NCBI GenBank assembly: GCA_016235825.1
Contig: JACRIL010000095.1
Span: 1 to 32,159 of the forward strand
Direction: 5' to 3'
Source of the DNA: Planctomycetota bacterium
GTDB lineage: Bacteria; Planctomycetota; Phycisphaerae; SM23-33
DNA length: 32,159 nucleotides
Shown: one piece after another, positions 1 to 7,879 of the stretch
Numbering within the stretch: position 1 is the first letter of the stretch
Layout: every line of letters starts with the position of its first letter
The notes under the pieces: model-generated
What the model was told of the DNA's origin: nothing
Databases searched by the model: none
The model's input: the letters and a program-made list of their open reading frames with translations, nothing else
Made by a program: the position numbers and the translations under genes

Positions 1-11
1 ACGGATATTTC

Positions 12-92
12 CGCCCTGAAAGGGCGAAATATGATAGCCCGGGGCAACGCCCCGGGAACTGGCGAGATCAAAAAGAAAAGCCCCGTAGGGGC
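12..92. repeat. Composite hairpin repeat, copy 1
   Basis: Three short perfect inverted repeats stand in a row: CGCCCT/AGGGCG at 12-17 and 21-26, CCCGGGGC/GCCCCGGG at 38-45 and 49-56, and GCCCC/GGGGC at 80-84 and 88-92. The linker between the first two contains GATAG. The same plan (a small GCCC/GGGC hairpin, a GATAG-like linker, then a CCCCGGG-type stem) recurs near 19654-19728 and, inverted, at 19999-20081. I read it as an interspersed REP-like element. It carries no coding sequence. The rest of 1-173 is the leader of the NHL gene. Confidence 0.6.
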
Positions 93-173
93 GCAATAAG
101 GCAACCTTGATGGGCGTTAAAATGGGATCACGATCTTCGTAAAATTGCAGCTTTAATCACACAGGAAATAGCC

Positions 174-1232
174 GTGTCGAAATTTACGGCGGCAATGATA
201 ATTCTGGTTGTTGTCCTGGCGGCCGGCGGCGGCTTTTACGCCTTGTACCGCCAGGACAGCACGGGCAAAACCGGCAGCGGCCTGGGGCCTCAATATAAAA
301 CTGATTTTGACCAATATCGCAAATTCGACCCGCAACTGCTTTTGTTCAGCCGCGCAAACATGTTCCCGGCCGGGCTGGGCAACGTCGCCGGGATAGCGGT
401 CGGCGAAGAGGATCGCATCTACGTCGCCGGCGACAGGGCGATCCGGATTTTCACGCCGGACGGCAGGCTGTTCGACCAGTTTGCGACGCAGGATGTTCCG
501 CAGTGCATTGCCGTCGGGTCTGACGCCAAACTGTATGTCGGCATGAAGGACCACGTCGAGGTCCGCGATCCGTGGCAGGGCAAGTGGCTGGCGTGGGGCA
601 GGCTCGACGACAAGGCGCGGATAACCGCCGTGGCGGTCGGCCGGAAAGACGTGTTCGCGGCCGACACCGGAAACCGGCTTGTGTGCAGGTATGACATTCA
701 CGGCAAGCTGCTCGGGCGGTTCGGCAAAGAGGACAAGGCCGCCAACGTGCCGGGCCTGACGGTCTACAGCACGCGGCTCGACGTGGCGATCGCGCCCGAC
801 GGCCTCTTGCGCGTGAATAATCCCGGACTGCTGCGGGTCGAGGCGCGCGGGTTCGACGGCTCGCTCGAGGGGTATTGGGGCCTGTCCAGCCAGGACGCGA
901 TAAAAAAGTTCGGGCGCGAGATCGACGGCTTCTGCGGCTGCTGCAATCCGGGCGATATCGCGGTGATGCCCGACGGGTGGCAGGTTACGGCCGAGAAGGG
1001 CCTGCCCAGGGTCAAACTTTATGACGAAACCGGCATGTTTGCCGGCGTGGTGGCCGGGCCGGACGAGTTCGACGTCCAGACGCCGTGGCTGGACGTTGCG
1101 GCCGATTCAAAGGGCCGGGTGCTGGTGCTCGACCCGGTCCGCAAGGCGGTGCTGGTTTACGTCCGCAGGCCGCCGCAGACTCAGACGGCGCCCGCTCACG
1201 GCGGAACCACGACGAGGACAAATGGAAAATAA
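174..1232 (+). CDS. Membrane-anchored NHL-repeat protein
   Basis: A 352-residue protein with a GTG start; AGGAAA about 8 bases upstream is the likely ribosome site. Residues about 6-25 form one hydrophobic segment (signal anchor or uncleaved signal peptide), so the rest should lie outside the cytoplasmic membrane. The body is a series of NHL/beta-propeller-like units, visible as repeated phrases such as RIFTPDGRLFDQF, GNRLVCRYDIHGKLLGRFG, VKLYDETGMFAGVVAG and VAADSKGRVLVLD. One loop has a clustered GFCGCCNPGD, unusual for a propeller and possibly a metal or cluster site. NHL propellers usually bind proteins or ligands. As the first gene of an operon of iron-sulfur membrane proteins, it may be an extracytoplasmic scaffold for that complex. 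Its last 11 bases overlap the next gene. The fold assignment is good; the role is inferred. Confidence 0.75.
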   Translation: MSKFTAAMIILVVVLAAGGGFYALYRQDSTGKTGSGLGPQYKTDFDQYRKFDPQLLLFSRANMFPAGLGNVAGIAVGEEDRIYVAGDRAIRIFTPDGRLFDQFATQDVPQCIAVGSDAKLYVGMKDHVEVRDPWQGKWLAWGRLDDKARITAVAVGRKDVFAADTGNRLVCRYDIHGKLLGRFGKEDKAANVPGLTVYSTRLDVAIAPDGLLRVNNPGLLRVEARGFDGSLEGYWGLSSQDAIKKFGREIDGFCGCCNPGDIAVMPDGWQVTAEKGLPRVKLYDETGMFAGVVAGPDEFDVQTPWLDVAADSKGRVLVLDPVRKAVLVYVRRPPQTQTAPAHGGTTTRTNGK

Positions 1233-1512
1233 GATCGGAAATAATGAGATGGATGACAACGGCGAAAAAAAAGCCGGCAATGTCGGCGCCGGCCGAAGGG
1301 GTTTTCTTTCGCTGGTCGGCAGGGTTTTGGCCGGCGGGGCAATTGCCGTGCTGGCCGGCTGGCTTATAAGTCGAGGGCGGCCGGGCAGCGCCGGCGCCGC
1401 GGCGGGCGAATGCGTCAACAGGGGCGCATGCGCCGGCTGCGGACAGGTCGAATCGTGCAGCCTGCCGCAGGGCGAACTCGCCCGCAGGTGGCAGAAGGAA
1501 TCCGGCAAATGA
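1222..1512 (+). CDS. Small Tat-type four-cysteine protein
   Basis: A 96-residue protein whose ATG start lies inside the end of the NHL gene; its stop overlaps the next start (ATGA), so translation is probably coupled on both sides. After a charged N-terminus comes a twin-arginine-like motif, GRRGFLSL, then a hydrophobic stretch to about residue 50, like a Tat signal or anchor. The short exported part has four cysteines, C64, C70, C73 and C79, spaced C-x5-C-x2-C-x5-C in CVNRGACAGCGQVESC. This could ligate one iron-sulfur cluster or another metal. I do not recognise a named family. Folding before export would agree with a pre-loaded cofactor. It is probably a small subunit or electron relay of the membrane redox complex encoded around it. 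Confidence 0.65.
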   Translation: MENKIGNNEMDDNGEKKAGNVGAGRRGFLSLVGRVLAGGAIAVLAGWLISRGRPGSAGAAAGECVNRGACAGCGQVESCSLPQGELARRWQKESGK

Positions 1513-2132
1513 GCGAAAATCGCCCTATCCATTGCGGCGATGGAAAAGACGACCCGGCCGGCGCAACCCCGGGCGGCAAAAAACTGACCCGCCGCGAGAT
1601 TCTGTCGGCGGGCCTGCGCGGCGCTGGCCTGCTGGGCGCGGCCGGCCTGGCGGGTATGGCCGGTTCCTCCTCCGCCGCCGGCGACGTCGTCTGGCAGCTC
1701 GATCCGTATAAATGCATCCAGTGCGGCAACTGTGCGACGTATTGCGTGCTCACTCCATCCGCGGTCCGCTGCGTTCACGCCTTCGACGTTTGTGCATACT
1801 GCAAACCGTGCTTCGGCTTTTTCGACATGGTGTCGGCCAAACCCGACGCCGGGGCCGAGAACCAGTTGTGCCCCGTCGGCGCGATTACACGGACCTATGT
1901 TACCGACGTTTATTACCAGTACACCATCGACGAGTCGCTGTGCATCGGGTGCGGCAAGTGCGTCAAGGGGTGCGCGACCTTCGGCAACGGCTCGCTGTTC
2001 CTCCAGATCAGGCACGACCTGTGCGTCAACTGCAACCACTGCGCGATAGCCGCTGCATGTCCGACCGGCGCGTTCCGCCGCGTCAGCCGTAAAAATCCCT
2101 ACATCCTCAAGACCAAGGACCACGCAACTTGA
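1509..2132 (+). CDS. Tat-exported polyferredoxin
   Basis: A 207-residue protein starting in the ATGA overlap with the preceding gene. A Tat motif (LTRREILSAGL, arginines 28-29) and a small-residue hydrophobic stretch indicate export after cofactor insertion. Cysteine groups for [4Fe-4S] clusters follow: C69-x2-C72-x2-C75-x3-C79, an intermediate group including CAYCKPC and an LCPVGA segment, then C145-x2-C148-x2-C151-x3-C155, and CVNCNHC at 172-178 completed by a CPTG. This is at least three clusters, resembling HycB/NrfC-type electron-transfer subunits. It probably carries electrons on the outer face of the membrane to or from the NapH-like protein encoded next. The TTG start of that gene overlaps this stop, so the two are likely made together. 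Subunit identity within a known complex cannot be settled from sequence. Confidence 0.75.
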   Translation: MSENRPIHCGDGKDDPAGATPGGKKLTRREILSAGLRGAGLLGAAGLAGMAGSSSAAGDVVWQLDPYKCIQCGNCATYCVLTPSAVRCVHAFDVCAYCKPCFGFFDMVSAKPDAGAENQLCPVGAITRTYVTDVYYQYTIDESLCIGCGKCVKGCATFGNGSLFLQIRHDLCVNCNHCAIAAACPTGAFRRVSRKNPYILKTKDHAT

Positions 2133-3442
2133 ACAGAAGGCTGCTGACAATTGCGATGATTCTGTGCTTTGGCGCGGCGGCTTACGCCGTCGAGCGTTTT
2201 CCGCCGCCGGATTTGCCGGCCGGCTATCAAAAGCCGGTCGTGCCAAATCTTCCGCCGCGGTCTGAAGCGATGCAGTGGTTGGACGCGGCCCTGCTGGCAG
2301 GGGCGATCTGCCTGTCGGCCTGGCTGTCGATCCGCCTTCGGTCGCGGGCCGGCCTGATCGTACTGACGGCGGCGTGCGTGGCGTACTTCGGCTTCTATCG
2401 CAAGGGGTGCGTCTGTCCGGTCGGGTCGGTTCAAAATGTGGCGGCGGCGCTGGCGGACCCGACCTACGCGGTCCCGGCCGCGGTGGCGCTGTTCTTCTGC
2501 CTGCCCCTGATTCTTACGTTGCTGTTCGGCCGGACGTTCTGTGGGGCAGTCTGCCCGCTGGGGGCCATTCAGGAGCTTGTCCTTGTCCGGCCGATCAAAG
2601 TCCCGGCCTGGCTCGAACATTCGCTGGGGCTGCTGCCGTGGGTCTATCTGATTCTGGCCGCCCTGCTGGCGGCGACGGACGTAACCTTCATCATCTGCCA
2701 GTACGATCCCTTCGTCGCCTTTTTCCGGCGAAGCGGCAATAATCTGATGATGATCGTGAGCTTCTGCTGGCTGGCGATCAGCCTGTTTGTCAGCCGCGGA
2801 TATTGCCGCTTCTTCTGCCCTTACGGGGCCCTGCTGCGGATATTTTCGAGGATATCGTGGAAGCGGGTCGCGATCACTCCGTCGATATGCGTCAAGTGCC
2901 GGCTGTGCGCCGACGCCTGCCCTTACGGCGCGATCCGTCCGCCCGACGACGCGAAGCTGTCGGACCTTGTCTTGGCCAGGCGCAGGTTGATCGCGATGAT
3001 CGTGCTGCTGCCGATGCTTGTCTTCGCCGGCGCGTGGGCCTGTTCGCTGCTCCGCGAGCCGCTGGCAAGGTTGAACGGAATTGTCGAGCTTTCGGAGCAG
3101 ATTCGCCGGGAAGATGCGGGTCTGGCGAGCGTCAGGACCGCCGCAAGCGAGATATATCGGGCATCGGGCAGGTCCGTCTCCGATCTGCACGCGCAGGCCC
3201 GGGCGATTCGTGGGAAGTTCACGGCCCGATTCAGCATCGCGTCGATGCCTGTGGAGCTTCGGCTGGAAGTGCTGGCCGGCGGGCTTGCCGGGCTGGTATT
3301 CGGCCTCAAGCTCGCGCAGATGTCCGTGCGGCGGCGGCGCGAGGACTGGGCGCCCGACCCGGCCAGGTGCTTCTCGTGCGGAAGGTGCTTCAAGTATTGC
3401 CCGGTCCTGCCCGACGGCAAGGTGCAGGAATTGCTGGAATAA
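2129..3442 (+). CDS. NapH/NosR-like polytopic ferredoxin
   Basis: A 437-residue membrane protein with a TTG start inside the stop of the preceding gene. A signal-like N-terminus is followed by several transmembrane helices. Paired cysteine motifs of the NapH/NosR/RdxA type lie at helix ends: CVCPVG (C94, C96), FCGAVCPLGA (C138, C142) and CRFFCPYGA (C226, C230). Next comes a classical ferredoxin motif, CVKCRLCADACPYG, near residues 255-268. After a further helix, an extracytoplasmic-looking domain and another helix, the C-terminus has a last cluster motif, C414-x2-C417-x2-C420-x3-C424. NapH-like proteins exchange electrons between quinol or a membrane partner and ferredoxins. With a NuoE/NuoF fusion next (3-base gap), a route from NADH through this protein to the exported ferredoxin is plausible. 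The extra C-terminal cluster domain is not part of minimal NapH. Confidence 0.75.
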   Translation: MNRRLLTIAMILCFGAAAYAVERFPPPDLPAGYQKPVVPNLPPRSEAMQWLDAALLAGAICLSAWLSIRLRSRAGLIVLTAACVAYFGFYRKGCVCPVGSVQNVAAALADPTYAVPAAVALFFCLPLILTLLFGRTFCGAVCPLGAIQELVLVRPIKVPAWLEHSLGLLPWVYLILAALLAATDVTFIICQYDPFVAFFRRSGNNLMMIVSFCWLAISLFVSRGYCRFFCPYGALLRIFSRISWKRVAITPSICVKCRLCADACPYGAIRPPDDAKLSDLVLARRRLIAMIVLLPMLVFAGAWACSLLREPLARLNGIVELSEQIRREDAGLASVRTAASEIYRASGRSVSDLHAQARAIRGKFTARFSIASMPVELRLEVLAGGLAGLVFGLKLAQMSVRRRREDWAPDPARCFSCGRCFKYCPVLPDGKVQELLE

Positions 3443-3445
3443 ACG

Positions 3446-5821
3446 ATGGAACAATTGGCGGAAAAACAGACTCCTGCGGGAAAGATCGACCTTGGCGATA
3501 TAGACAGGATCATCGAACGGATCGGCCGGACGTCGGACAAGTGCATTCCGATCCTCCAGGCGATACAGGAGCAATATCGCTATCTGCCGGCCGAGGCGCT
3601 CGAGCGGGTCTGCACCACGACGGAGATCACGCCGGCCCGGATCGCGGGGGTCTCGACGTTCTACGATTATTTCAGGCACAGCCCGGTCGGCAAGCACATC
3701 ATCCGGGTCTGTCACGGCACGGCCTGCCACGTCAAGGGCGCCGGCATGGTCTACGACGCTCTGCTGCGGCTGCTGAAGATTCCCGACGGACAGGACAGCG
3801 ACCCCGACGGCGAATTCACGATTACCAAGGTCGCCTGTCTGGGCTGCTGCACGCTCGCCCCGGCCGTGCAGATCGAGGACGTAACCTACGGGCATATGAC
3901 GGCCCACACGGTCGATGGGATGATTAATGATTATCGTAGGCTTCACAGGCAGGGGCGGCCGACGGGCCGCGAACCGGCGCCGGGTGCGGCCGGCGGGCAA
4001 GGACAGATCAAACTGGGCCTGGGTTCGTGCTGCCAGGCCCGCGGCAGCGCCCGCGTCCGGCAGGCGGTAATCGAGACCCTCGGCGCGATCGGCTCGCGGG
4101 CCGAGGTCAAATCGGTCGGCTGCGTCGGCATGTGCCACCAGACGCCGCTGCTTGAGGTGAACGGACCGTCGGGCCAGGCACTCTATGCCCGCGTCCAGGC
4201 CGAGGACGTGCCGGCGATAATTCGCAGGCATTTCCGCCCGGTGCGGCTGGCCGACAGGATCAAAAGCTCCGCGTCCGTTGCGCTGGATGCCCTGCTGACC
4301 GGCCGGGTCGCCGGCACGATCGAGCATTACAGCCTCAACGCCCGCGACAGCCACGTCCTGGCGTTCCTGGCGCCGCAGAAGCACGTTGTAACCGAACACT
4401 GCGGCCAAATTGATCCGTTGAATTTGGACGAATATCTGGCCGGCGGCGGGTTCGAGGCGCTGAAAAAATGCTTGAATGAAATGACGCCCGAGACGATCAT
4501 CGAACAGGTAACCGCCAGCGGCCTGCGAGGCAGGGGAGGGGCGGGTTTTCCGACCGGCAGAAAATGGCAGGCAGTCAGGCAGGCGCCGGGGGCGGTCAAG
4601 TACGTAATTTCCAACGGCGACGAGGGCGACCCCGGCGCGTTCATGGACCGGATGATAATGGAGTCGTATCCGTTCCGGCTGATCGAGGGGTTAGCTATCG
4701 CGGCCTGGGCGGTCGGGGCGGGCGAAGGCGTTTTTTACATCCGGGCCGAGTATCCGCTGGCCGTCGTGAGGATGCAGGCCGCGATGGATGCCTGCGTCCA
4801 GCGAGGGTTGATCGGCCGCGGGGCGCTGGGCGGAAAACTGAACCTGACCGCAAGGATCATGCAGGGGGCCGGCGCGTTCATCTGCGGCGAGGAGACCGCG
4901 CTTATGGCCTCGGTCGAGGGCAGGCGCGGCATGCCCAGGTTCCGCCCGCCGTACCCGGCCGTCAGCGGACTGTGGGGCAAACCGACGCTCATCAACAACG
5001 TCGAAACGCTTTCAACCATTCCGTGGATCATCCGGAACAGCGCAGACACGCTGGCACAACTCGGCACGTCCGGCAGCAAGGGCACCAAGGTCTTCGCCCT
5101 GGCGGGCAAGATCGCCCGCGGCGGACTTATCGAGGTGCCTATGGGCGTTACCATAGGCCAGATCGTAAACGACATCGGCGGCGGAGTCGCCGGCGGAAAG
5201 AAATTCAAGGCAGTCCAGATCGGCGGGCCGTCCGGCGGGTGCGTGCCGGCGAGCCTGTCCGGCACGCCCGTGGATTACGAGGCCCTGACGGCGGCCGGCG
5301 CCATAATGGGCAGCGGCGGAATGGTCGTGCTCGACGAGGACGACTGCATGGTGGACATCGCCCGCTATTTCCTGCGGTTCACGCAGAACCAGTCGTGCGG
5401 CAAGTGCACCTGCTGCCGGATCGGCACGAGGCTGATGCTGGACATCCTGGACCGGCTCAGCGAAGGACAGGCCTCGAAGGAAGATGTGGAAAAACTGGAG
5501 GAACTGGCTCTGGCTGTCCGGGCGGGCAGCCTCTGCGGGCTTGGCAAGACGGCCCCGAATCCCGTGCTCTCGACGCTGAAATTTTTCCGCGACGAATACG
5601 ACGCCCATCTTGCCGGGCGCTGTCCCGCCGGGGTCTGCAAAGGCCTGGTGCATTATCGAATAACCGACGACTGCATCGGCTGCACGATCTGCGCCCAGAA
5701 CTGCCCCGTCGACGCGATCGCGTCCAAACCCTACCGCAAACACTCCGTAGACGATCAGAAATGCGTCCGCTGCGGCACCTGCCGGATCGTCTGCCCCGCC
5801 AAGGCCGTCGTGAGGGAATAA
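3446..5821 (+). CDS. NuoE-NuoF fusion, NADH-oxidising diaphorase subunit
   Basis: A 791-residue multidomain protein. Residues about 10-160 are a NuoE/HoxE-type thioredoxin-like [2Fe-2S] domain (VCHGTAC and ACLGCCTLAP cysteine pairs). Residues about 185-270 are a second thioredoxin-like domain (GSCCQARGS, GCVGMCHQTP). Then comes the NuoF core: FMN/NADH-site motifs GLRGRGGAGFPTGRKW and NGDEGDPGAFMDR, an SLBB region, and the [4Fe-4S] motif SCGKCTCCRIGT near residue 650. The C-terminus adds two ferredoxin clusters, CIGCTICAQNCP and CVRCGTCRIVCP. This resembles HydB/HndC subunits of NAD(P)-linked or bifurcating hydrogenases, with the separate HydC/HndA-like subunit fused on. The reaction is NADH oxidation or NAD+ reduction at FMN with electrons passed along the clusters. 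No [FeFe]-hydrogenase catalytic subunit is in the window, so the acceptor here is probably the membrane ferredoxin system just upstream. Confidence 0.85.
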   Translation: MEQLAEKQTPAGKIDLGDIDRIIERIGRTSDKCIPILQAIQEQYRYLPAEALERVCTTTEITPARIAGVSTFYDYFRHSPVGKHIIRVCHGTACHVKGAGMVYDALLRLLKIPDGQDSDPDGEFTITKVACLGCCTLAPAVQIEDVTYGHMTAHTVDGMINDYRRLHRQGRPTGREPAPGAAGGQGQIKLGLGSCCQARGSARVRQAVIETLGAIGSRAEVKSVGCVGMCHQTPLLEVNGPSGQALYARVQAEDVPAIIRRHFRPVRLADRIKSSASVALDALLTGRVAGTIEHYSLNARDSHVLAFLAPQKHVVTEHCGQIDPLNLDEYLAGGGFEALKKCLNEMTPETIIEQVTASGLRGRGGAGFPTGRKWQAVRQAPGAVKYVISNGDEGDPGAFMDRMIMESYPFRLIEGLAIAAWAVGAGEGVFYIRAEYPLAVVRMQAAMDACVQRGLIGRGALGGKLNLTARIMQGAGAFICGEETALMASVEGRRGMPRFRPPYPAVSGLWGKPTLINNVETLSTIPWIIRNSADTLAQLGTSGSKGTKVFALAGKIARGGLIEVPMGVTIGQIVNDIGGGVAGGKKFKAVQIGGPSGGCVPASLSGTPVDYEALTAAGAIMGSGGMVVLDEDDCMVDIARYFLRFTQNQSCGKCTCCRIGTRLMLDILDRLSEGQASKEDVEKLEELALAVRAGSLCGLGKTAPNPVLSTLKFFRDEYDAHLAGRCPAGVCKGLVHYRITDDCIGCTICAQNCPVDAIASKPYRKHSVDDQKCVRCGTCRIVCPAKAVVRE

Positions 5822-5942
5822 GTGCTCCGATTTATGGTGGAATATTTTTTAATCCGAAAGAATCAGGTACAATCAGACCGAGACTGACTTGGAGGTTTTA
5901 GACTATGGGAATTAATGTATGAAACATCGATGTGCAAAAAGA

Positions 5943-5995
5943 AAACCCCGGCTCCTGGCACCGCCGCATGGACGGGAGAAGGACTTCCGGGGCTT
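5943..5995 (+). ncRNA. Possible structured RNA upstream of Abi gene
   Basis: In the 213-base gap before the Abi-like gene, CCCCGG (5946-5951) can pair with CCGGGG (5987-5992), and within it CTCCTG (5952-5957) with CGGGAG (5973-5978). This gives a two-part stem with a one-sided bulge of 8 bases and a loop of about 15. Structured RNAs near Abi_2-type genes are known (the abiF RNA motif), which is why the position is suggestive. I cannot match this sequence to that motif, and a short open frame also runs through it. The call is tentative. Confidence 0.25.
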
Positions 5996-6034
5996 ACACC
6001 AATATTATCGCCATTTGCCGGATAAGAAATCAAC

Positions 6035-6729
6035 ATGAATTCCGATTTTTTCAATAGAATACTGGCCGCAGTTTCGATAGAGCGGTTCGATGCCTATCGG
6101 CAGCATGACAACGCCGATGAAGTTACAGCCCTTGGCCGTTACCTCTGGAACATTGCGGTCTCCGAGGCTCTTTATTCGCCTCTTCAAATGGCCGAGGTGG
6201 CTTTAAGAAATGCCGCACATCGGGCTTTCACAGGGTATTTTAAGACCCCAAGTTGGTATGATATGGCCAGTTTAACCAATCTGGGCAAACAGGATGTCCA
6301 GAAGCCAAGGACAAAATTGATAAAATCGGCAAACCCCGAACCTCTGGTCGAATTGTTGCCGAACTTAGCTTCGGTTTTTGGACCAGTTTTTTCAATAAAT
6401 TCCACGCCAGGACGGGTTTGAGCGCCTGTCTGCTTAAACATGGTTTCACGGCCTGCCCACGACAGAAGCGGAACTTTCATTTCCAGGAAAAACGATGGGA
6501 TGAAATACGTATCCTGCGAAACAGGATATTCCACCACGAGCGGATCATACACTGGACAGACCTGCCCGATCAGCATGCCCATCTTATTGAGGCCATCGGC
6601 TGGATTTCCCCGGAAATACAGGAGTTGAGTCTGCGACTTGACAGATTCCTTGAAGTTTACAGACTCGGAATTGCCCCCTGGATGGAGAAAATCCGTCTGC
6701 ATTGGCCCAAGAAGTCAGGCAATTGTTGA
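6035..6729 (+). pseudogene. Frameshifted Abi-like (HEPN-type) defence gene
   Basis: Two frames together make one Abi_2/AbiD/F-like protein of about 231 residues. The first frame gives the conserved start (YLWNIAVSEALYSPLQ, MAEVALRNAAHRAF) to about 6297. Reading then resumes one frame over at 6298 (CCA GAA GCC AAG) and gives the family signature IVAELSFGFWTSFF, then RILRNRIFHHERI and a final helical part to the stop at 6729. No stop interrupts the second frame after 6298, so one missing base near 6296-6300 explains everything. Read unshifted, the product ends at 6421 and lacks the R-x4-H (RNRIFH) HEPN-type RNase motif. Abi proteins stop phage infection by RNA cleavage or growth arrest. Base composition is more AT-rich than its neighbours, suggesting transfer. 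It is either an inactivated gene or an assembly error. Confidence 0.75.
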
Positions 6730-6790
6730 GTGAAGGCCGGGTAAACAACTGTCCCGCCTATCCGGAAGGCCGCGGATTGCGGCTTTAAAA

Positions 6791-6834
6791 ACTGCCCAGC
6801 CTTCAAGGTCACAAATTGTGATCTTAAAGGCAGT
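6791..6834 (-). terminator. Long hairpin terminator downstream of hydrolase gene
   Basis: Read on the minus strand, ACTGCC (6834-6829) can pair with GGCAGT (6796-6791), followed directly by a T5 run. Nested inside, 6799-6814 and 6816-6831 form a near-perfect 16-base inverted repeat with one mismatch and one G-T pair. It lies 61 bases past the stop of the minus-strand lipoprotein gene, between convergent genes, as expected for a factor-independent terminator. The core TCACAA-A-TTGTGA is so symmetrical that it could also be a protein-binding site. Confidence 0.5.
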
Positions 6835-6895
6835 ACGCGCCAGACATCGAAAATATCCACCATGCGCCTTCACCGAGCAGGATGTCGGCTTCAGA

Positions 6896-7669
6896 TCAAT
6901 CCTGTGCGAAAGCCGGCGGCCAGGCGGCGGACTTGAACCACGGCGCGATATAATGTGCCACGAAGCTGATATTCGTTCCGGCCGTATGCGGATCGCCCAT
7001 CCAGTCGGTGCGGTCCTTGGTGATGCTGACCTGATACAAGGTCGCGGCGCCGCTGTCGAAGCCGGTCCTTCCGGCCGAATCGCCGTGCCCGCCGTCGACG
7101 TTGCCCATGATGGCGGTGCCCATGCCCAGCAGGGCGGTGTCCTCGGGATTGTAATAGTTGACGACGCCCAGCCGGCTGTGCAGCAGGGCGGCGCTGAGAT
7201 CGTAATTTGCGGAGATGCTGGCCGAGACCAGCACGGCCCCAGCGAGAGGTTTGGCGTTGGGAGTCATGGCAATCGCCTCGAGGGTGAAAATGGTTACTCC
7301 GCCCCCGCCGCTGTGGCCGATCAGGAAGACCGGCCTGTCCGGATAGTTGCCCTGATATTTGGCGATCCATTCGGCGAGTTTGGCCGCCGCCCTTCTGTCG
7401 GCCGCGGTGTCCGTCTGATTTACCAGCAGCGATATGCCGGGGATCGGAAATCCCCAACTGTATATTTCGAGGGCGTAAGGCAACCCGGCCTCGTAAAGAC
7501 CCTGGCGGATATGCTGATTGTTAGCGCTCTCGCCCTCGATGCCTGGCAGGATGACCACCAGCCCCTTGTCTCGCCGCTCCTCGTTATTCCATTGGTTATT
7601 AGGGTACGGATCGCATCCGGCAAGAAAGGCGAGTGCTGCCGTCATCGCTATGCAGATCGTCGGCCTCAT
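6896..7669 (-). CDS. Alpha/beta-hydrolase-like lipoprotein
   Basis: A 257-residue protein. The start at 7669 is chosen because AAGGAA lies about 7 bases upstream and because it begins a lipoprotein signal: MRPTICIAMTAALAFLAGC, with LAGC as lipobox and the cysteine at residue 19. The mature part begins with polar residues and then follows the alpha/beta-hydrolase pattern: a strand GLVVILPGIEG, and the nucleophile elbow IGHSGGGG, whose serine is the presumed catalytic residue. Asp and His partners probably lie in the C-terminal half (for instance GNVDGGHGD and SFVAHYIAP). It should be a membrane-tethered esterase, lipase or thioesterase acting outside the cytoplasmic membrane. Substrate unknown. 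It is transcribed alone, convergent with the Abi-like gene and divergent from the phosphate transporter gene. Confidence 0.75.
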   Translation of the reverse strand: MRPTICIAMTAALAFLAGCDPYPNNQWNNEERRDKGLVVILPGIEGESANNQHIRQGLYEAGLPYALEIYSWGFPIPGISLLVNQTDTAADRRAAAKLAEWIAKYQGNYPDRPVFLIGHSGGGGVTIFTLEAIAMTPNAKPLAGAVLVSASISANYDLSAALLHSRLGVVNYYNPEDTALLGMGTAIMGNVDGGHGDSAGRTGFDSGAATLYQVSITKDRTDWMGDPHTAGTNISFVAHYIAPWFKSAAWPPAFAQD

Positions 7670-7879
7670 GGTCGATTCCTTCGTGTAGTTAGTCCGGCCG
7701 GACCCGGCCGGCATTATCTACGACAGTCAAGGCTATTGTTGGTTTGCAGGCGAGTCAATATTTATTTTACGCACACAGCAGGATGCCCGCCAATCCCCCT
7801 GTAACTGGCCCATTACACCGATTGCGCGCCATCCGCTTGACCGCCGGGCCGGCCGGGCCTACGATTGCCGCAACTCGCG

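Noticed and set aside
2099..4408. Very long minus-strand open frame opposite the redox operon
   Set aside because: Its translation is Arg/Gln/Asp-rich low-complexity sequence with no motifs, while the plus strand carries conserved iron-sulfur motifs throughout. Long antisense frames are expected at this GC content.
5930..6025. 31-codon open frame starting MCKKKTPAPG before the Abi-like gene
   Set aside because: No ribosome site, no similarity I can recognise, and it coincides with a hairpin-forming segment.
6818..7804. Plus-strand open frame opposite the lipoprotein hydrolase
   Set aside because: The minus strand has a signal peptide, lipobox and GHSGGG elbow; the plus frame has none and begins inside the terminator hairpin.
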